A stretch of 64,000 nucleotides of DNA from assembly GCA_013285445.1 (NCBI GenBank), contig CP053448.1, positions 3,145,530 to 3,209,529 on the forward strand, given 5' to 3'. Within the stretch, counting starts at the first letter, position 1. Each line of letters opens with the position of its first letter. Position numbers and translations under genes: made by a program. The notes beneath the pieces are model-generated. The model was not told the origin of the DNA. It worked only from the letters and a program-made list of their open reading frames with translations, and ran no database searches. Shown here in pieces: positions 8,964 through 19,945 of the stretch. This DNA is from Pseudomonadota bacterium. Its GTDB lineage: Bacteria > Pseudomonadota > Gammaproteobacteria > Xanthomonadales > Wenzhouxiangellaceae.

Positions 8964-10565
8964 TCAGTCGGCTTCGACGTAGACGCTGACCTCGCGCGTG
9001 GCCCGGAAGGTGATCTCGGGGTGGCGCTCCTCGGCGAGCTGCAGGTTGACGCGGGTCGGCGCCAGGTAGACCAGGCGACCGCCGCCGTCTTCGGCCAGAT
9101 GACGCTCGTTCTTGTCGCGGAATTTCTCAAGCGCCTTCTCGTCGTCGCAGCTGACCCAGCGGCAGGTGGCAACGTTGACCGGTTCGAACACCGCCTCGAC
9201 GTTGTACTCCGCTTTCAGACGATAGGCGACCACGTCGAACTGCAGCACGCCGACCGCACCCAGCACCAGGTCGTTGCCGAACAGCGGCTTGAAGAACTGG
9301 GTGGCGCCTTCCTCGGAAAGCTGGGTCAGGCCCTTGGCCAGCGCCTTGAGCTTGAGCGGATCCTTCAGCTGCACCCGGCGGAACAACTCCGGCGCAAAGC
9401 TGGGAATGCCGGCGAACTGCAGCTGCTCGCCCTCGGTGAAGGTGTCGCCGATACCGATCGTGCCGTGGTTGTGCAGGCCGACGATATCGCCGGGATAGGC
9501 GTACTCGGCCGCCGCGCGCTCGTCGGCCATGAAGGTCAGCGCGCCGTGGGTGCGCTGCTCCTTGCCGAGCCGGACGTGATGCAGCTTCATGCCTTTTTCG
9601 AACACGCCGGAACACACGCGCATGAAGGCCATGCGGTCGCGGTGGGCCGGGTCCATGTTGGCCTGCACCTTGAACACGAACCCGGTGCACTTGTCCTCGG
9701 CCGGCTCGACGGTCCGGCCCAGCGTGGCACGCGGCTGCGGTCGCGGCGCGTGTTCGGTGAACTCGTCGAGCAGCGGGATCACGCCGAAGTTGTTCAGCGC
9801 CGAGCCGAAGAACACGGGCGTTTGCTCGCCGGCCAGGTAGCGATCCAGTTCGAAGTCGTGGCTGGCGCCCTTGACCAGTTCGATCTCATCGCGGAGTTCG
9901 GCGGCCATGTCGCCCAGGGCTTCGTCGGCCTCGGGCGAACCCAGGCCAGCGATAATCTTCGGGTCCTGGCGCATGTAGTTCTTGCCCGACTCGTAGAGAT
10001 GGATCTCGTCGCGGATCAGGTGGTAGATGCCCTTGAGGCGCCGACCCATGCCGATCGGCCAGGTCACCGGCGCACACTCGATCCCGAGCACGTCCTCGAC
10101 CTCGTCGAGCAGCTCGATCGGCTCGCGGCCCTCGCGGTCGAGCTTGTTGATGAAGGTGAAAATCGGCGTGTCGCGCATCCGACACACCTCCATGAGCTTG
10201 ATGGTGCGCTCCTCCACGCCCTTGGCGCAGTCGATGACCATCAGGGCCGAATCCACAGCGGTCAGCACGCGGTAGGTGTCCTCGGAAAAGTCGGCGTGGC
10301 CCGGCGTGTCGAGCAGGTTGACGATGCGTTCCTTGTAGGGAAACTGCATCACCGAGGAGGTGATCGAGATCCCGCGCTCCTTTTCCATGGCCATCCAGTC
10401 GGAAGTGGCGTGACGCGAGGCCTTGCGCGACTTGACCGAGCCGGCGAGCTGGATCGCGCCGCCAAAAAGCAGAAACTTCTCGGTCAGCGTGGTCTTGCCG
10501 GCATCCGGGTGCGAGACGATCGCAAAGGTGCGCCGGCGCGCGATTTCATCGGTCAGTCGGGACAT
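8964..10565 (-). CDS. prfC: Peptide chain release factor 3
   Basis: A GTPase of 533 residues (E. coli RF3 has 529) that recycles RF1/RF2 from the ribosome after peptide release. The G motifs are [13 protein letters not shown] (G1), the [10 protein letters not shown] region (G2), [14 protein letters not shown] (G3) and [10 protein letters not shown] (G4). The C-terminal part contains [24 protein letters not shown], split here by description only, as in RF3. The reading frame continues upstream for ~490 codons but that part is antisense to the LRR gene. ATG 10565 ([16 protein letters not shown]) is the family start. A TATAAT box lies 29 nt upstream. The gene is divergent from the LRR pair. Confidence 0.95.
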   Translation of the reverse strand: MSRLTDEIARRRTFAIVSHPDAGKTTLTEKFLLFGGAIQLAGSVKSRKASRHATSDWMAMEKERGISITSSVMQFPYKERIVNLLDTPGHADFSEDTYRVLTAVDSALMVIDCAKGVEERTIKLMEVCRMRDTPIFTFINKLDREGREPIELLDEVEDVLGIECAPVTWPIGMGRRLKGIYHLIRDEIHLYESGKNYMRQDPKIIAGLGSPEADEALGDMAAELRDEIELVKGASHDFELDRYLAGEQTPVFFGSALNNFGVIPLLDEFTEHAPRPQPRATLGRTVEPAEDKCTGFVFKVQANMDPAHRDRMAFMRVCSGVFEKGMKLHHVRLGKEQRTHGALTFMADERAAAEYAYPGDIVGLHNHGTIGIGDTFTEGEQLQFAGIPSFAPELFRRVQLKDPLKLKALAKGLTQLSEEGATQFFKPLFGNDLVLGAVGVLQFDVVAYRLKAEYNVEAVFEPVNVATCRWVSCDDEKALEKFRDKNERHLAEDGGGRLVYLAPTRVNLQLAEERHPEITFRATREVSVYVEAD

Positions 10566-10593
10566 GCTGCGACAGGGTTGGGAAAAGCGTGCT

Positions 10594-10599
10594 ATTATA
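10594..10599 (-). promoter_or_regulatory. -10 box for prfC
   Basis: A perfect TATAAT on the minus strand lies ~29 nt upstream of the prfC ATG in the divergent intergenic region. No good -35 was found at 16-18 bp. Confidence 0.5.
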
Positions 10600-10715
10600 C
10601 CGGCCGCACCGCCCCGGACGCACGGGGCCAGGCTCGGGAATTGCACGACTCCGAGCCTTTCCGTACCATCGGTGCAGGGGGACGACCTGGCCCTTGCAAT
10701 AAAGGCAGAAACTTC

Positions 10716-12464
10716 ATGCAGGCTTGCGCACGAATCCGGAACCGCCCCGCCCCGGCCCTGGCCGCGGTTGTACTTGCGCTCAGCGCCCCGCTGTCGGCGC
10801 TGTCGCCGGAACCGCCACAGCCCGACGATGAACTGCTGCCGCTGCTCTACGAAACCCTGGACGGCGAGAACTGGCGCCGCAACGACGGCTGGCTCGACCC
10901 GCAAGTCCACTGGTGTGACTGGTACGGGGTGGTCTGCGGCGAGCAGTTCTGGCCGGGACTTTTCGAGCTGGATGCCATTGAACTGCCGGGCAACGACCTG
11001 TCCGGCGAAATGACGGAGAGGCTGTCGGCGCTGCTGTTCAGATTGCTGCCCGCCGGGCGGCTGATCGACCTCAGCGACAACCGGATTTCCGGTCAGGTCG
11101 ACCATTTCCCGCTGCGCACCCAACAGGTTGATCTGTCCGGCAATCGGTTCACCGGGCCCCTGCCGGGCTTTGAAGATGAGGTTCCACTGATCGAGGATCG
11201 ACGCCTGCTGCTTGCCAGAAACGACTTCGAGGGGGCCGTACCCGACAGCTGGCAGCAGCTGGATCTGGGCGATCTCGACCTGGCCGACAACCGGCTCGAT
11301 GCCGGCCACCTCAATGCCTTTGGCGCTGTCAGCAGCACCGAATGGTCCCGGCTCGACCTGGCCGGCAATCGGTTCTCGGGCAAGCTGAGCACCGACATTC
11401 TCTCCGCCAGGCTCTACACGCGCGACATCGGCAACATGGGCGGCGGACTCAACCTGTGCTTCAACGATTTCCTGATCGACAACCCTGAAGTCGCGCAATG
11501 GGTGGCCGACCGCCACGTCGGCGGCCCGGACTACGAACAGTGCCTGGCGCGCGAGCGCCAGCCCGTGGACGCGACCGTCAGCGGCAGCTGGTTCCATCCG
11601 GAGCGCGCCGGCGAGGGGGTTGCCCTGATGCTGCTCGAAAACGGCGCACCCCTGCTCTACCACTTCGGCTTCGATACCCAGGGCCGGCAGCAGTGGCTGT
11701 TCGAGGTCGGCCTGGCCGGCGAGCGATTTTTCGAGTGGGACTGGCTGCTCGAGACCCAGGGCAGCTTCAACGCCGGCCTGCGCTTCGACGGCGACCATCC
11801 GTTCGTCCGGGGCCTCGCCGGCTTCCGGATGGGCCGGGTCGCAGCCGACCGGCTTCACCTGCAGCGTCATTACCATGATCTGTCCGGCTGCGGACCCTGG
11901 GACGAAGCCGACCCCGATCAGCCGCCGCCCGAGCTGTGTGTGCCGCCGGTCATTGGCGACCGCATGGACTATCAGCGACTGACCGGGCTGGCCGGCGTGT
12001 CCTGCGACAGCCAATCGAGCGTTCAGCAATACTCCGGCGCCTGGTACAGCCCCGACCGGGTCGGCGAAGGGTTCCTCATCGAGGTGCTGCCCAACCGCCA
12101 GGCCCTCGTCTACTGGTTCACCTACAAGCCCGACGGCTCACGCGAGCAGACCTGGCTGGTCGGTCAGGGTGAAATAGAGAGTCACCTCATTCTGGCTGCC
12201 CCGGCGCCCGGCACGGTAGCGACGAGCCTCGTGGTCGACCCGGTGCTGCAGCCGACCGGCGGTCGCTATGGTCCGGAGTTCGATCCGGCCGAGATCAGGC
12301 TGATCGAGTGGGGCCGAATCGAGTTCGACCTCGAAATCGTGGACGCCGACCATCCGGTCTTTCGCTGGGACAGTGATATCGAGGGCTATGGCTCGGGCAG
12401 CTACGAGCTCGAACGCCTGGCCCGGCCGATGCTGGCCGACTGCGAGGACGGAGGCAGCCAGTGA
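10716..12464 (+). CDS. Secreted plant-type leucine-rich-repeat protein with two C-terminal GxWYxP modules (paralogue 1)
   Basis: A 582-residue exported protein with signal peptide around [16 protein letters not shown]. Residues ~30-70 form an LRRNT-like cap typical of plant LRR proteins ([24 protein letters not shown]). LRRs follow at ~85-250 ([24 protein letters not shown]). Two copies of a module follow: one near 288 ([36 protein letters not shown]) and one near 438 ([31 protein letters not shown]). The stop overlaps the GTG start of a paralogue by 4 nt (12461-12464), so the two are co-translated. Likely role is extracellular or surface binding; the ligand is unknown. Confidence 0.82.
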   Translation: MQACARIRNRPAPALAAVVLALSAPLSALSPEPPQPDDELLPLLYETLDGENWRRNDGWLDPQVHWCDWYGVVCGEQFWPGLFELDAIELPGNDLSGEMTERLSALLFRLLPAGRLIDLSDNRISGQVDHFPLRTQQVDLSGNRFTGPLPGFEDEVPLIEDRRLLLARNDFEGAVPDSWQQLDLGDLDLADNRLDAGHLNAFGAVSSTEWSRLDLAGNRFSGKLSTDILSARLYTRDIGNMGGGLNLCFNDFLIDNPEVAQWVADRHVGGPDYEQCLARERQPVDATVSGSWFHPERAGEGVALMLLENGAPLLYHFGFDTQGRQQWLFEVGLAGERFFEWDWLLETQGSFNAGLRFDGDHPFVRGLAGFRMGRVAADRLHLQRHYHDLSGCGPWDEADPDQPPPELCVPPVIGDRMDYQRLTGLAGVSCDSQSSVQQYSGAWYSPDRVGEGFLIEVLPNRQALVYWFTYKPDGSREQTWLVGQGEIESHLILAAPAPGTVATSLVVDPVLQPTGGRYGPEFDPAEIRLIEWGRIEFDLEIVDADHPVFRWDSDIEGYGSGSYELERLARPMLADCEDGGSQ

Positions 12465-14572
12465 GAGCGATCAGCCACTATCGCAGCGCCGTCCGCTCGG
12501 GCTTCCTCGTGGCGCTGTTGGCCGGGTTTCTGACATTCGCCGGGTCCACGAATGTGCACGCCCGGGTCTCGGCTGAAGAACGGCAGGCCCTGATTGACTT
12601 CTACCAGGCAACCGGGGGAGACGACTGGGACGACAACGCCGGGTGGCTGGCCGAAGCGGGTAGCGAATGCAACTGGTTCGGCGTGCAGTGCGCGGGACAG
12701 CAGTCGGGCACGCCGTTCATACTTCGATTGATGCTTCCGGGCAACAACCTGGTGGGCCGGCTTCCGGACTCCCTCGTCGGACTCAATCGCCTGATCAGTC
12801 TGGTGGTCAGCGACAATGAGCTCACGGGGTCGATTTCGCCCAATCTCTGGGGGCTGCCTTCGCTCGAGGGTCTCTTCCTGAGTCAGAACCAGTTTTCCGG
12901 CCCGGTTCCAGCAGCAATTCTCGCGATGGCAGAGGGCATGCCCCACACGCAGGTGGAGCTGTCCGGCAACATGCTCGACGGCTTCGATCCGGGTCCGCTT
13001 CCCGCAGGCCCACTGGGCAGGGAAATCGAACTCGCGCTCAATGGCAATCGGTTTGACGGTCTTCCACCGGCGTCCTGGCAAGCCACTGGCGTGATTCATT
13101 CTCTGGAAATGTCGAACAACCGCCTCGAAGGCGCACTGAACCTGTCCGAACCGTGGCCCGAGTTGAACCTGCTCGACCTGTCGGAAAACCGGATCACCGA
13201 GATCAATTCAACTGAAGGGGATCTGTTTCCGAATCTTTTCAGACTCGACATCGCCGACAACGACATCGCCGAATGGCCCGCGCTGCTTCCAGCCCTGGGG
13301 GCGTTGACCGAACTCGATCTGAGTGACAACTCGCTTTCGGGTGAATTGCCCGAATGGATCGACGAGCTGGACCTGGCCGAACTCGACCTGGACAACAATG
13401 ACCTGGCCGGCCCGATCGCCGATGTATTCCAAGCGCTCGATCTGGACGACTTTCCGGTGCCCGGCCCGCACGGCGATCTCGGGCTTCGCCTGCACGTCGC
13501 CAACAACCGTTTCTCCGGCGCCCTGCCCGACATCGACTACACCGAGTTCAACACCCCCTTCCAGTGGCAATCGCCGGACTTCGGTCTCGACCTTTGTTTC
13601 AACGACATCGAGATGCCAGAGGCCGAGATGCTGGAAGCCATTGAACCGGTGCATCGCGGCCTGGCACTGCAGTCCTGCATCGGTCGTGAACAGGGCGGCC
13701 TGGATCCAACCATCAGCGGCTCCTGGTACCAGCCCGAACGCTCCGGCGAAGGCGTGACGCTGATGCTTCTGGACAATGGCCAGTTGCTCAACTACTGGTT
13801 CACCTACGCCCCGCAGGGGCAAGAAGAAGACCAGGCGCCTGAGCAGATGTGGCTGGTAGAAGTCACCGACCCGGCTGACACGTACGGCGAGTTCAGACCA
13901 ATGTGGATCACCTCCGGCGGCCGGTTCAGCGAAGGGCTGGCCGACGGTTCGTCCCGACCCAGCCACACCTGGATACGCCAGAACCGGATCGACCAGGACA
14001 CCCTGCACTTCTTCTATGACTACCGGGGTAATGGCTTCTGCATCACCGGCGCCTGCTTCTGGGATGTCTTCACGGGCCGCTTCGACCAGACGCGTCTGAG
14101 CCGGCTGGCCGGCACCACCTGCGACAACCGGAGTGACTTCCAGCAGTATTCGGGCGCCTGGTACAACCCGGAACGCTCAGGCGAAGGCTTCGTCGTCGAA
14201 GTGCTGCCGGACGATCGGGTGGTGATCTACTGGTTCACCCACGCCGCGGACGGTTCTGGCCAGCAGGCCTGGATGATCGGGCAGGGCGTGTTCGAGAACC
14301 TGGGGCTGACCATGGATCCACCGCCGGAATTTCCCTACCGGGCCGAAATCGAGATCTACCAGCCGCAGGGCACCGGCTTCGGTCAGGATTTCGACGCCGA
14401 CGAAATCGAGATCGTCGACTGGGGCAGCCTGGAGCTGCGATTCCCGGAAGTCGGCGACGGGCGGATCATCTGGACCAGCGAGCTGGAGAGCTTTGGCAGC
14501 GGCGAATACCCCCTCCAGCGCCTCGCCCGACCCATGCTGGCCGAGTGCGAAACGGACGCCGATCAGAGCTGA
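12461..14572 (+). CDS. Secreted plant-type leucine-rich-repeat protein with two C-terminal GxWYxP modules (paralogue 2)
   Basis: A 703-residue paralogue of the preceding protein, starting at GTG 12461 inside its stop codon. It has a signal peptide (SGFLVALLAGFLTFAG), the cap (LIDFYQATGGDDWDDNAGW, CNWFGVQC) and more LRRs (~80-370, LSQNQFSGPVP, LDLSENRI, LDLSDNSLSGELP). The two modules begin near 419 (SGSWYQPERSGEGVTLML, YWFTYAPQGQ) and 562 (YSGAWYNPERSGEGFVVEV, VVIYWFTHAADGS, AWMIGQG). Both paralogues end with an almost identical tail (LARPMLAxCE). This indicates tandem duplication followed by growth or loss of LRR units. The gene ends convergently over a PIN-domain remnant. Confidence 0.82.
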   Translation: MRAISHYRSAVRSGFLVALLAGFLTFAGSTNVHARVSAEERQALIDFYQATGGDDWDDNAGWLAEAGSECNWFGVQCAGQQSGTPFILRLMLPGNNLVGRLPDSLVGLNRLISLVVSDNELTGSISPNLWGLPSLEGLFLSQNQFSGPVPAAILAMAEGMPHTQVELSGNMLDGFDPGPLPAGPLGREIELALNGNRFDGLPPASWQATGVIHSLEMSNNRLEGALNLSEPWPELNLLDLSENRITEINSTEGDLFPNLFRLDIADNDIAEWPALLPALGALTELDLSDNSLSGELPEWIDELDLAELDLDNNDLAGPIADVFQALDLDDFPVPGPHGDLGLRLHVANNRFSGALPDIDYTEFNTPFQWQSPDFGLDLCFNDIEMPEAEMLEAIEPVHRGLALQSCIGREQGGLDPTISGSWYQPERSGEGVTLMLLDNGQLLNYWFTYAPQGQEEDQAPEQMWLVEVTDPADTYGEFRPMWITSGGRFSEGLADGSSRPSHTWIRQNRIDQDTLHFFYDYRGNGFCITGACFWDVFTGRFDQTRLSRLAGTTCDNRSDFQQYSGAWYNPERSGEGFVVEVLPDDRVVIYWFTHAADGSGQQAWMIGQGVFENLGLTMDPPPEFPYRAEIEIYQPQGTGFGQDFDADEIEIVDWGSLELRFPEVGDGRIIWTSELESFGSGEYPLQRLARPMLAECETDADQS

Positions 14573-14685
14573 TACGGAATGAGTACTTCCGGGCGTCCGC
14601 CCGGTTGGAAGTCGTGCGCGTTGCGCGCCACCAGCGTCAAAACGTCGGCGACAGCCACGGCAGCCTGAATCGCATCCGGCAGCCT
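14563..14685 (-). pseudogene. C-terminal remnant of a VapC/PIN-domain toxin
   Basis: The minus strand encodes ~40 residues beginning RLPDAIQAAVAVADVLTLVA and continuing RNAHDFQPGGRPEVLIPYQL before TGA 14563. This is the characteristic C-terminal segment of VapC PIN-domain RNases (LPDAxIAAxAxxxxxxLVTRNxxDF). An in-frame TAG (14686-14688) stands immediately upstream and no N-terminal three-quarters or VapB antitoxin is visible. It is a decayed toxin fragment wedged between the LRR gene and the M23 peptidase gene. Confidence 0.7.
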
Positions 14686-14727
14686 CTATCGCTCGCTTCG
14701 ACGCATGGGTGCGGATCTGATATCAGG

Positions 14728-15654
14728 CTAGTGTACCTGGAGGAACATGCCCGGCTCCGGGGCAACTGGCTGGCCGTTCTCGTCCTCGAACTCGAACGGC
14801 ACCGAGACCAGCTCCATGGCGCGATTGACCTGGACGACAAAATGCAGGTGCGGGCCGGTCGAATAACCGGTGTTGCCCGACAGGCCGATTTGCTGACCCC
14901 GCTCGATGCGGTCACCCGGCCTGACGGTCACCCCCTCGTAGCCAAGGTGGGCATAGACGGCCATCGAACCGTCTTCGTGCAGAATGCGCACGAAATTGGC
15001 GCGCGGGCCGTAGCGCCGGGGATCCTCGCCGGTACCGTGGAAATGACGGGCCATATCCATGACCAGGCCGGCACGTGCCGCATGCACCGGCGTTCCGGCA
15101 GGCATATCGATATCGACGGCGTGGTGGCTCGATGCCGTCGTGTGGCTGTACGGACCACCGAATGCCTGCCCGATCCGGAAGCGTCGGCCGGCCGGCACCG
15201 GGGCCCGGTAAGGCCGTTCGGGCCGATGCCTTGCATCCGGGTGACCTGGAATACTGGCCGTCTCGATGCGGTATTCCCAGGAACGCGTCCGGTCCAGCGG
15301 CCCGATGGTCACCAGCTCGCGCTCGACCCGCGCCTCGAGCACGAACAGAGCCGGCAGCGGCGGCTCGCTGACCACGTTGCGCGCCTCCGAAAAGCGGATG
15401 CTGAGCGCAACCGGGCCGTGAATGCGATTTCGGAACCACCACACCGGCGCGCTGTCCGGACCGCTGCGATGCATCTCGATGAGGTTCTTCGGTTCGGCCA
15501 CCGCACGCTGGACCCTGACCTCGTGGTCGGTCACCGGCTTTCGGTCGGTGAAATGCGTGATGCCCTCGTCATCCTCAAAGATATAGATCGTCTGCCCCGC
15601 GACCACGACGGGTAACAGCCACAACGCCAGACTGGTCAAAGCACGCCCGATCAC
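14728..15654 (-). CDS. M23 family metallopeptidase (peptidoglycan endopeptidase-like) with N-terminal DUF4124-like region
   Basis: A 308-residue exported protein (signal [15 protein letters not shown]) whose first part, [18 protein letters not shown], resembles the DUF4124 motif. The C-terminal ~150 residues form a LytM/M23 domain: [19 protein letters not shown] carries the zinc H and D ligands, and [15 protein letters not shown] carries the HxH. M23 domains either cut peptidoglycan cross-links or act as inactive regulators of amidases. All expected zinc ligands appear present, so cleavage activity is plausible. Its stop is TAG at 14728. Confidence 0.88.
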   Translation of the reverse strand: MIGRALTSLALWLLPVVVAGQTIYIFEDDEGITHFTDRKPVTDHEVRVQRAVAEPKNLIEMHRSGPDSAPVWWFRNRIHGPVALSIRFSEARNVVSEPPLPALFVLEARVERELVTIGPLDRTRSWEYRIETASIPGHPDARHRPERPYRAPVPAGRRFRIGQAFGGPYSHTTASSHHAVDIDMPAGTPVHAARAGLVMDMARHFHGTGEDPRRYGPRANFVRILHEDGSMAVYAHLGYEGVTVRPGDRIERGQQIGLSGNTGYSTGPHLHFVVQVNRAMELVSVPFEFEDENGQPVAPEPGMFLQVH

Positions 15655-15775
15655 ATCACCTCCAGGTGCGCACGGCTCAGGACCGGCCGCCGGCTGCCTG
15701 AAGAGCTGGGAGGCGGACCCACCCGGCCCGACTGCGCCGCGCGAAGCGCCATCCCCGAGCCTGCATCCTGATTCG

Positions 15776-17146
<1,371 letters not shown>

Positions 17147-17255
17147 GGGCGCCAAGTTTACCGCGTGTAAGCCGCTGGACCAATGAACGCGCGCCGCCGT
17201 CAGCAGCTACAATGGTGAATTCGACCAAGGCGATACGACAAGGAGTTCGGGAGCC

Positions 17256-17486
17256 ATGTCTTTGAAGCTCTACACCCGGCCGGACTGCAGCCTGTGCACC
17301 AAGGCCGAGGCGTTGCTGGCCGAAGGTGGCCTGGGCAACCGTTACGAAAAGGTCAATATCGACAGCGACGCCGAACTCAGCGAGCGCTATGGCGACCAGA
17401 TCCCGGTGCTTTTCAATCCGCAAACCGGCGAAAAACTGGCCTGGCCATTCACCGCTTCCCAGGTTCGCGATCTGCTCGAAGACTGA
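17256..17486 (+). CDS. Glutaredoxin-like small redox protein
   Basis: A 76-residue thioredoxin-fold protein with the active-site pair CSLC in LYTRPDCSLCTKAEAL and the cis-Pro region DQIPVLFNP. It belongs to the glutaredoxin-like/DUF836 group. AAGGAG precedes ATG 17256. It is the first gene of a closely packed operon running to ubiA, with the next start 2 nt downstream. Confidence 0.85.
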   Translation: MSLKLYTRPDCSLCTKAEALLAEGGLGNRYEKVNIDSDAELSERYGDQIPVLFNPQTGEKLAWPFTASQVRDLLED

Positions 17487-17487
17487 C

Positions 17488-19305
17488 GTGTCGAGCGCCA
17501 TTTCGCATGTCGATGCGTCGCGTTTCGGTGAAGCGCTACTGGCCGGCATTGCCAACGTGTTCCGGCACCGGGAGGCCATCAACCGGATCAACGTGTTTCC
17601 GGTGGCCGACAGCGATACCGGGACCAACCTGGTCTTTACCCTGGCCAGCGTACGCCGCGTCATCGAGCAGCAACCGGGCAACAGCCTGCCCGATTTGCTG
17701 GGCCGCATTGCCGACGCAGCCCTCGACGGGGCACGCGGCAACTCCGGGGCCATTCTCGCGCAGTACTTCCAGGGTCTCAGCGAAAGCAGCCGGGGATACC
17801 AGGTGTTCGACGGCGCCCGTCTGGCCAGCGCAGCGGCTGCCGGGGCGCAGTCGGCCTGGCAGGCGATGTCCGAGCCGGTGCCCGGCACCCTGCCGACCGT
17901 GCTCGAGGACTTCGCCGATGAGTTGACGCGCCGGGTCCGCGACGGCGTGGACGATATTCGTGCCCTGCTGCGCTACGGTCTGCGGCGCGCGCGGCAGTCG
18001 CTGGCCGGCACGCCCGACCTGCTGCCGGTTCTGCGCGACGCCGGCGTGGTCGATGCCGGTGCCCAGGGCTTCGTCGACCTGCTCGAAGGCGTTTGGCGCT
18101 ATACCCGCAGCGGGCGCGTCCCGGCCAGCACCGAAGCCGTGGCGAGCACAGTGCCGGAACTGCCGGCCGAAAAAATGCCGGCTCCGGACGGCCACCGTTA
18201 CTGCACCGAGTGCCTGGTCGATGGTGAGCAGATGCCCGTTGGCCAGCTCCGGCGTGAGCTCGAATCGCTGTCAGCCGACTCGCTCGTGGTTGCCGGCAGC
18301 GACCGGCGCGTGCGCGTGCACATCCACACCAATACGCCCGGAGAGGTGTTCCGCATCTGCGCGCGCTTTGGCGAGATCCGGCAACAGAAGGCCGACGACA
18401 TGCGCCGCCAGCACCGGCTGATGAGCCAGCGCGGCCGCGTAGCGATCGTCACTGATTCAGCCGCCGATCTGCCCCCCGAGGAAGCGGAGCGACTGGGCAT
18501 CCACATCATTCCCATCCGCCTCAACTTCGGCCAGGACGAGTTTCTCGACAAGCTCACGATGACCCCGGCCGCCTTCTACCGTCGGCTGGGCCAGCCCGGC
18601 CGGCATCCGCAAACCTCACAGCCGCCACCGGCCGACTTTCGCCGGCAGTTCGAGCTCCTCGTCTCCCACCAGCTCGAGGTCATTGGCCTGCACATCTCGG
18701 GCCGGCTCAGCGGTACCCTGCAGGCAGCACGCCAGGCGGCTGAACGGGTTGATGCCGGGCGCATCGCCGTGTTCGATACACGCAACGCCGCCTGCGGACA
18801 GGGCCTGATGGTGCTGTGGGCCGCCGAAGCGGCCGCGCGCGGCTGGGAACGGATTGCCATTGCCGCCTGGCTGACCGAGCATCGACACGAATTCCGCACC
18901 TTTGCGCTGGCGCGCGATCTGTCCTGGGGGGTGCGCGGCGGCCGCGTGCGGCCCTGGATGGAGACAATTGCCCGCCGGCTTCGCCTCAATCCTATTCTGA
19001 CCGCATCGAAAGAGGGGGATCTGACCGCACGTGCAGTCATACCCGGGCGCACAAAGGCGCTCGAGCGATTCTGTCGCTACGTGCTGCGCCGCATGAATTC
19101 CGGCACGGTCTACCGCGTTGTCATCAGCCACACCGATGCCGCCCGTGACGCGCGTCAGCTGCGCGACCGACTGCTTGCGGCCCACACCGAAATCGATGCG
19201 TGCTGGATTGTCGAGGCCAGCCCGGCCGTCGGCGCCCATGCCGGGCCGGGCACACTGATTGTCGGCCTGCACCCTTGGCAGCCGCCGGAGGCACACGATG
19301 ATTGA
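17488..19305 (+). CDS. DhaL (DAK2)-DegV fusion, probable one-piece fatty-acid kinase
   Basis: A 605-residue protein starting at GTG 17488, 2 nt after the previous stop. Residues ~1-200 are a DhaL/DAK2 ATP-binding domain with the metal-binding Asp motif (VFPVADSDTGTNL) and GARGNSGAILAQY. Residues ~230-315 resemble the middle domain of FakA (CTECLVDGEQM, VHIHTNTPGEV, KADDMRRQH). Residues ~320-600 form a DegV/FakB fatty-acid-binding domain (AIVTDSAADLPP, LHISGRLSGTLQAA, TRNAACGQG). In Firmicutes FakA and FakB are separate proteins that phosphorylate fatty acids; here they are joined. The stop overlaps plsY by 8 nt, which uses acyl-phosphate. The biochemical role is inferred. Confidence 0.85.
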   Translation: MSSAISHVDASRFGEALLAGIANVFRHREAINRINVFPVADSDTGTNLVFTLASVRRVIEQQPGNSLPDLLGRIADAALDGARGNSGAILAQYFQGLSESSRGYQVFDGARLASAAAAGAQSAWQAMSEPVPGTLPTVLEDFADELTRRVRDGVDDIRALLRYGLRRARQSLAGTPDLLPVLRDAGVVDAGAQGFVDLLEGVWRYTRSGRVPASTEAVASTVPELPAEKMPAPDGHRYCTECLVDGEQMPVGQLRRELESLSADSLVVAGSDRRVRVHIHTNTPGEVFRICARFGEIRQQKADDMRRQHRLMSQRGRVAIVTDSAADLPPEEAERLGIHIIPIRLNFGQDEFLDKLTMTPAAFYRRLGQPGRHPQTSQPPPADFRRQFELLVSHQLEVIGLHISGRLSGTLQAARQAAERVDAGRIAVFDTRNAACGQGLMVLWAAEAAARGWERIAIAAWLTEHRHEFRTFALARDLSWGVRGGRVRPWMETIARRLRLNPILTASKEGDLTARAVIPGRTKALERFCRYVLRRMNSGTVYRVVISHTDAARDARQLRDRLLAAHTEIDACWIVEASPAVGAHAGPGTLIVGLHPWQPPEAHDD

Positions 19306-19936
19306 GCTGCTGCTGGCCATGATCGGCGGCTACCTGCTCGGTTCGATCTCCGGCGCGCTGGTGCTCGGTCGTCTGCGCAACATCGACATTCGACAGCTCG
19401 GATCGGGCAATGCCGGCGGCACCAATGCACTGCGCACAGTCGGCTGGCAGTTCGCCCTCGGCGTGGTGATCATCGACATCGGCAAGGGGGCGCTGGCGGC
19501 CGCTGCACTGCCGCTGCTCGGGCCACTGGTCAGCAATCAGCCAATGCCGGCGGTCAGCCTGGCGGCGGCCGCCGGCTTCTGCGCCGTGCTCGGACACATC
19601 TGGCCGCTGTATTTCCGATTCCGCGGCGGCAAGGGGGCCGGCACCGCAGTCGGGGCGCTGGCGATCGTCGCGCCCTGGTGTCTGCCAGCGCTGGTGCTGG
19701 TATGGCTGGTCACGCTCATCGGCACCGGCTATGTTGGCCTGTCGACCATTCTGGCCGGCTTGAGCCTGGTGCCGTCCATGTGGCTGCTGGGCCCCGATCC
19801 GCTGCCGCCGGCCCTGGGCGCCCTGGCCATTGCGCTGGCGCTGCTGTTGGTGCTGACCCACCGCGGCAATCTGGCGCGCATGCGTGCCGGCCGCGAAAAC
19901 CGCTTCGACAAGGCGCGACTGATCCGACGCAGGTAG
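19298..19936 (+). CDS. plsY: Acyl-phosphate:glycerol-3-phosphate acyltransferase
   Basis: A 212-residue inner-membrane enzyme that makes lysophosphatidate from acyl-phosphate and glycerol-3-phosphate. The conserved blocks are GSISGALVLGR, the LGSGNAGGTNALRTVG substrate loop and GHIWPLYFRFRGGKGAGT. Five to six hydrophobic segments are visible. ATG 19298 lies inside the end of the DhaL-DegV gene. Its placement directly after a fatty-acid kinase-like gene suggests direct channelling of acyl-phosphate. Confidence 0.95.
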   Translation: MIELLLAMIGGYLLGSISGALVLGRLRNIDIRQLGSGNAGGTNALRTVGWQFALGVVIIDIGKGALAAAALPLLGPLVSNQPMPAVSLAAAAGFCAVLGHIWPLYFRFRGGKGAGTAVGALAIVAPWCLPALVLVWLVTLIGTGYVGLSTILAGLSLVPSMWLLGPDPLPPALGALAIALALLLVLTHRGNLARMRAGRENRFDKARLIRRR

Positions 19937-19945
19937 GCCCGGCCG

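Noticed and set aside
9021..10715. Plus-strand frame extending the LRR gene upstream by 565 codons
   Set aside because: It is antisense to prfC. The signal peptide fixes the LRR start at 10716.
8964..12029. A 1021-codon minus-strand frame fusing RF3 to an upstream extension
   Set aside because: Only the part up to 10565 matches RF3. The rest is antisense to the LRR gene, which has a signal peptide and repeats.
14725..14740. Shared CTAGTGTACC motif at 7381, 14728 and 31192 as a regulatory box
   Set aside because: At 14728 it includes a stop codon, and no consistent spacing to genes is seen.
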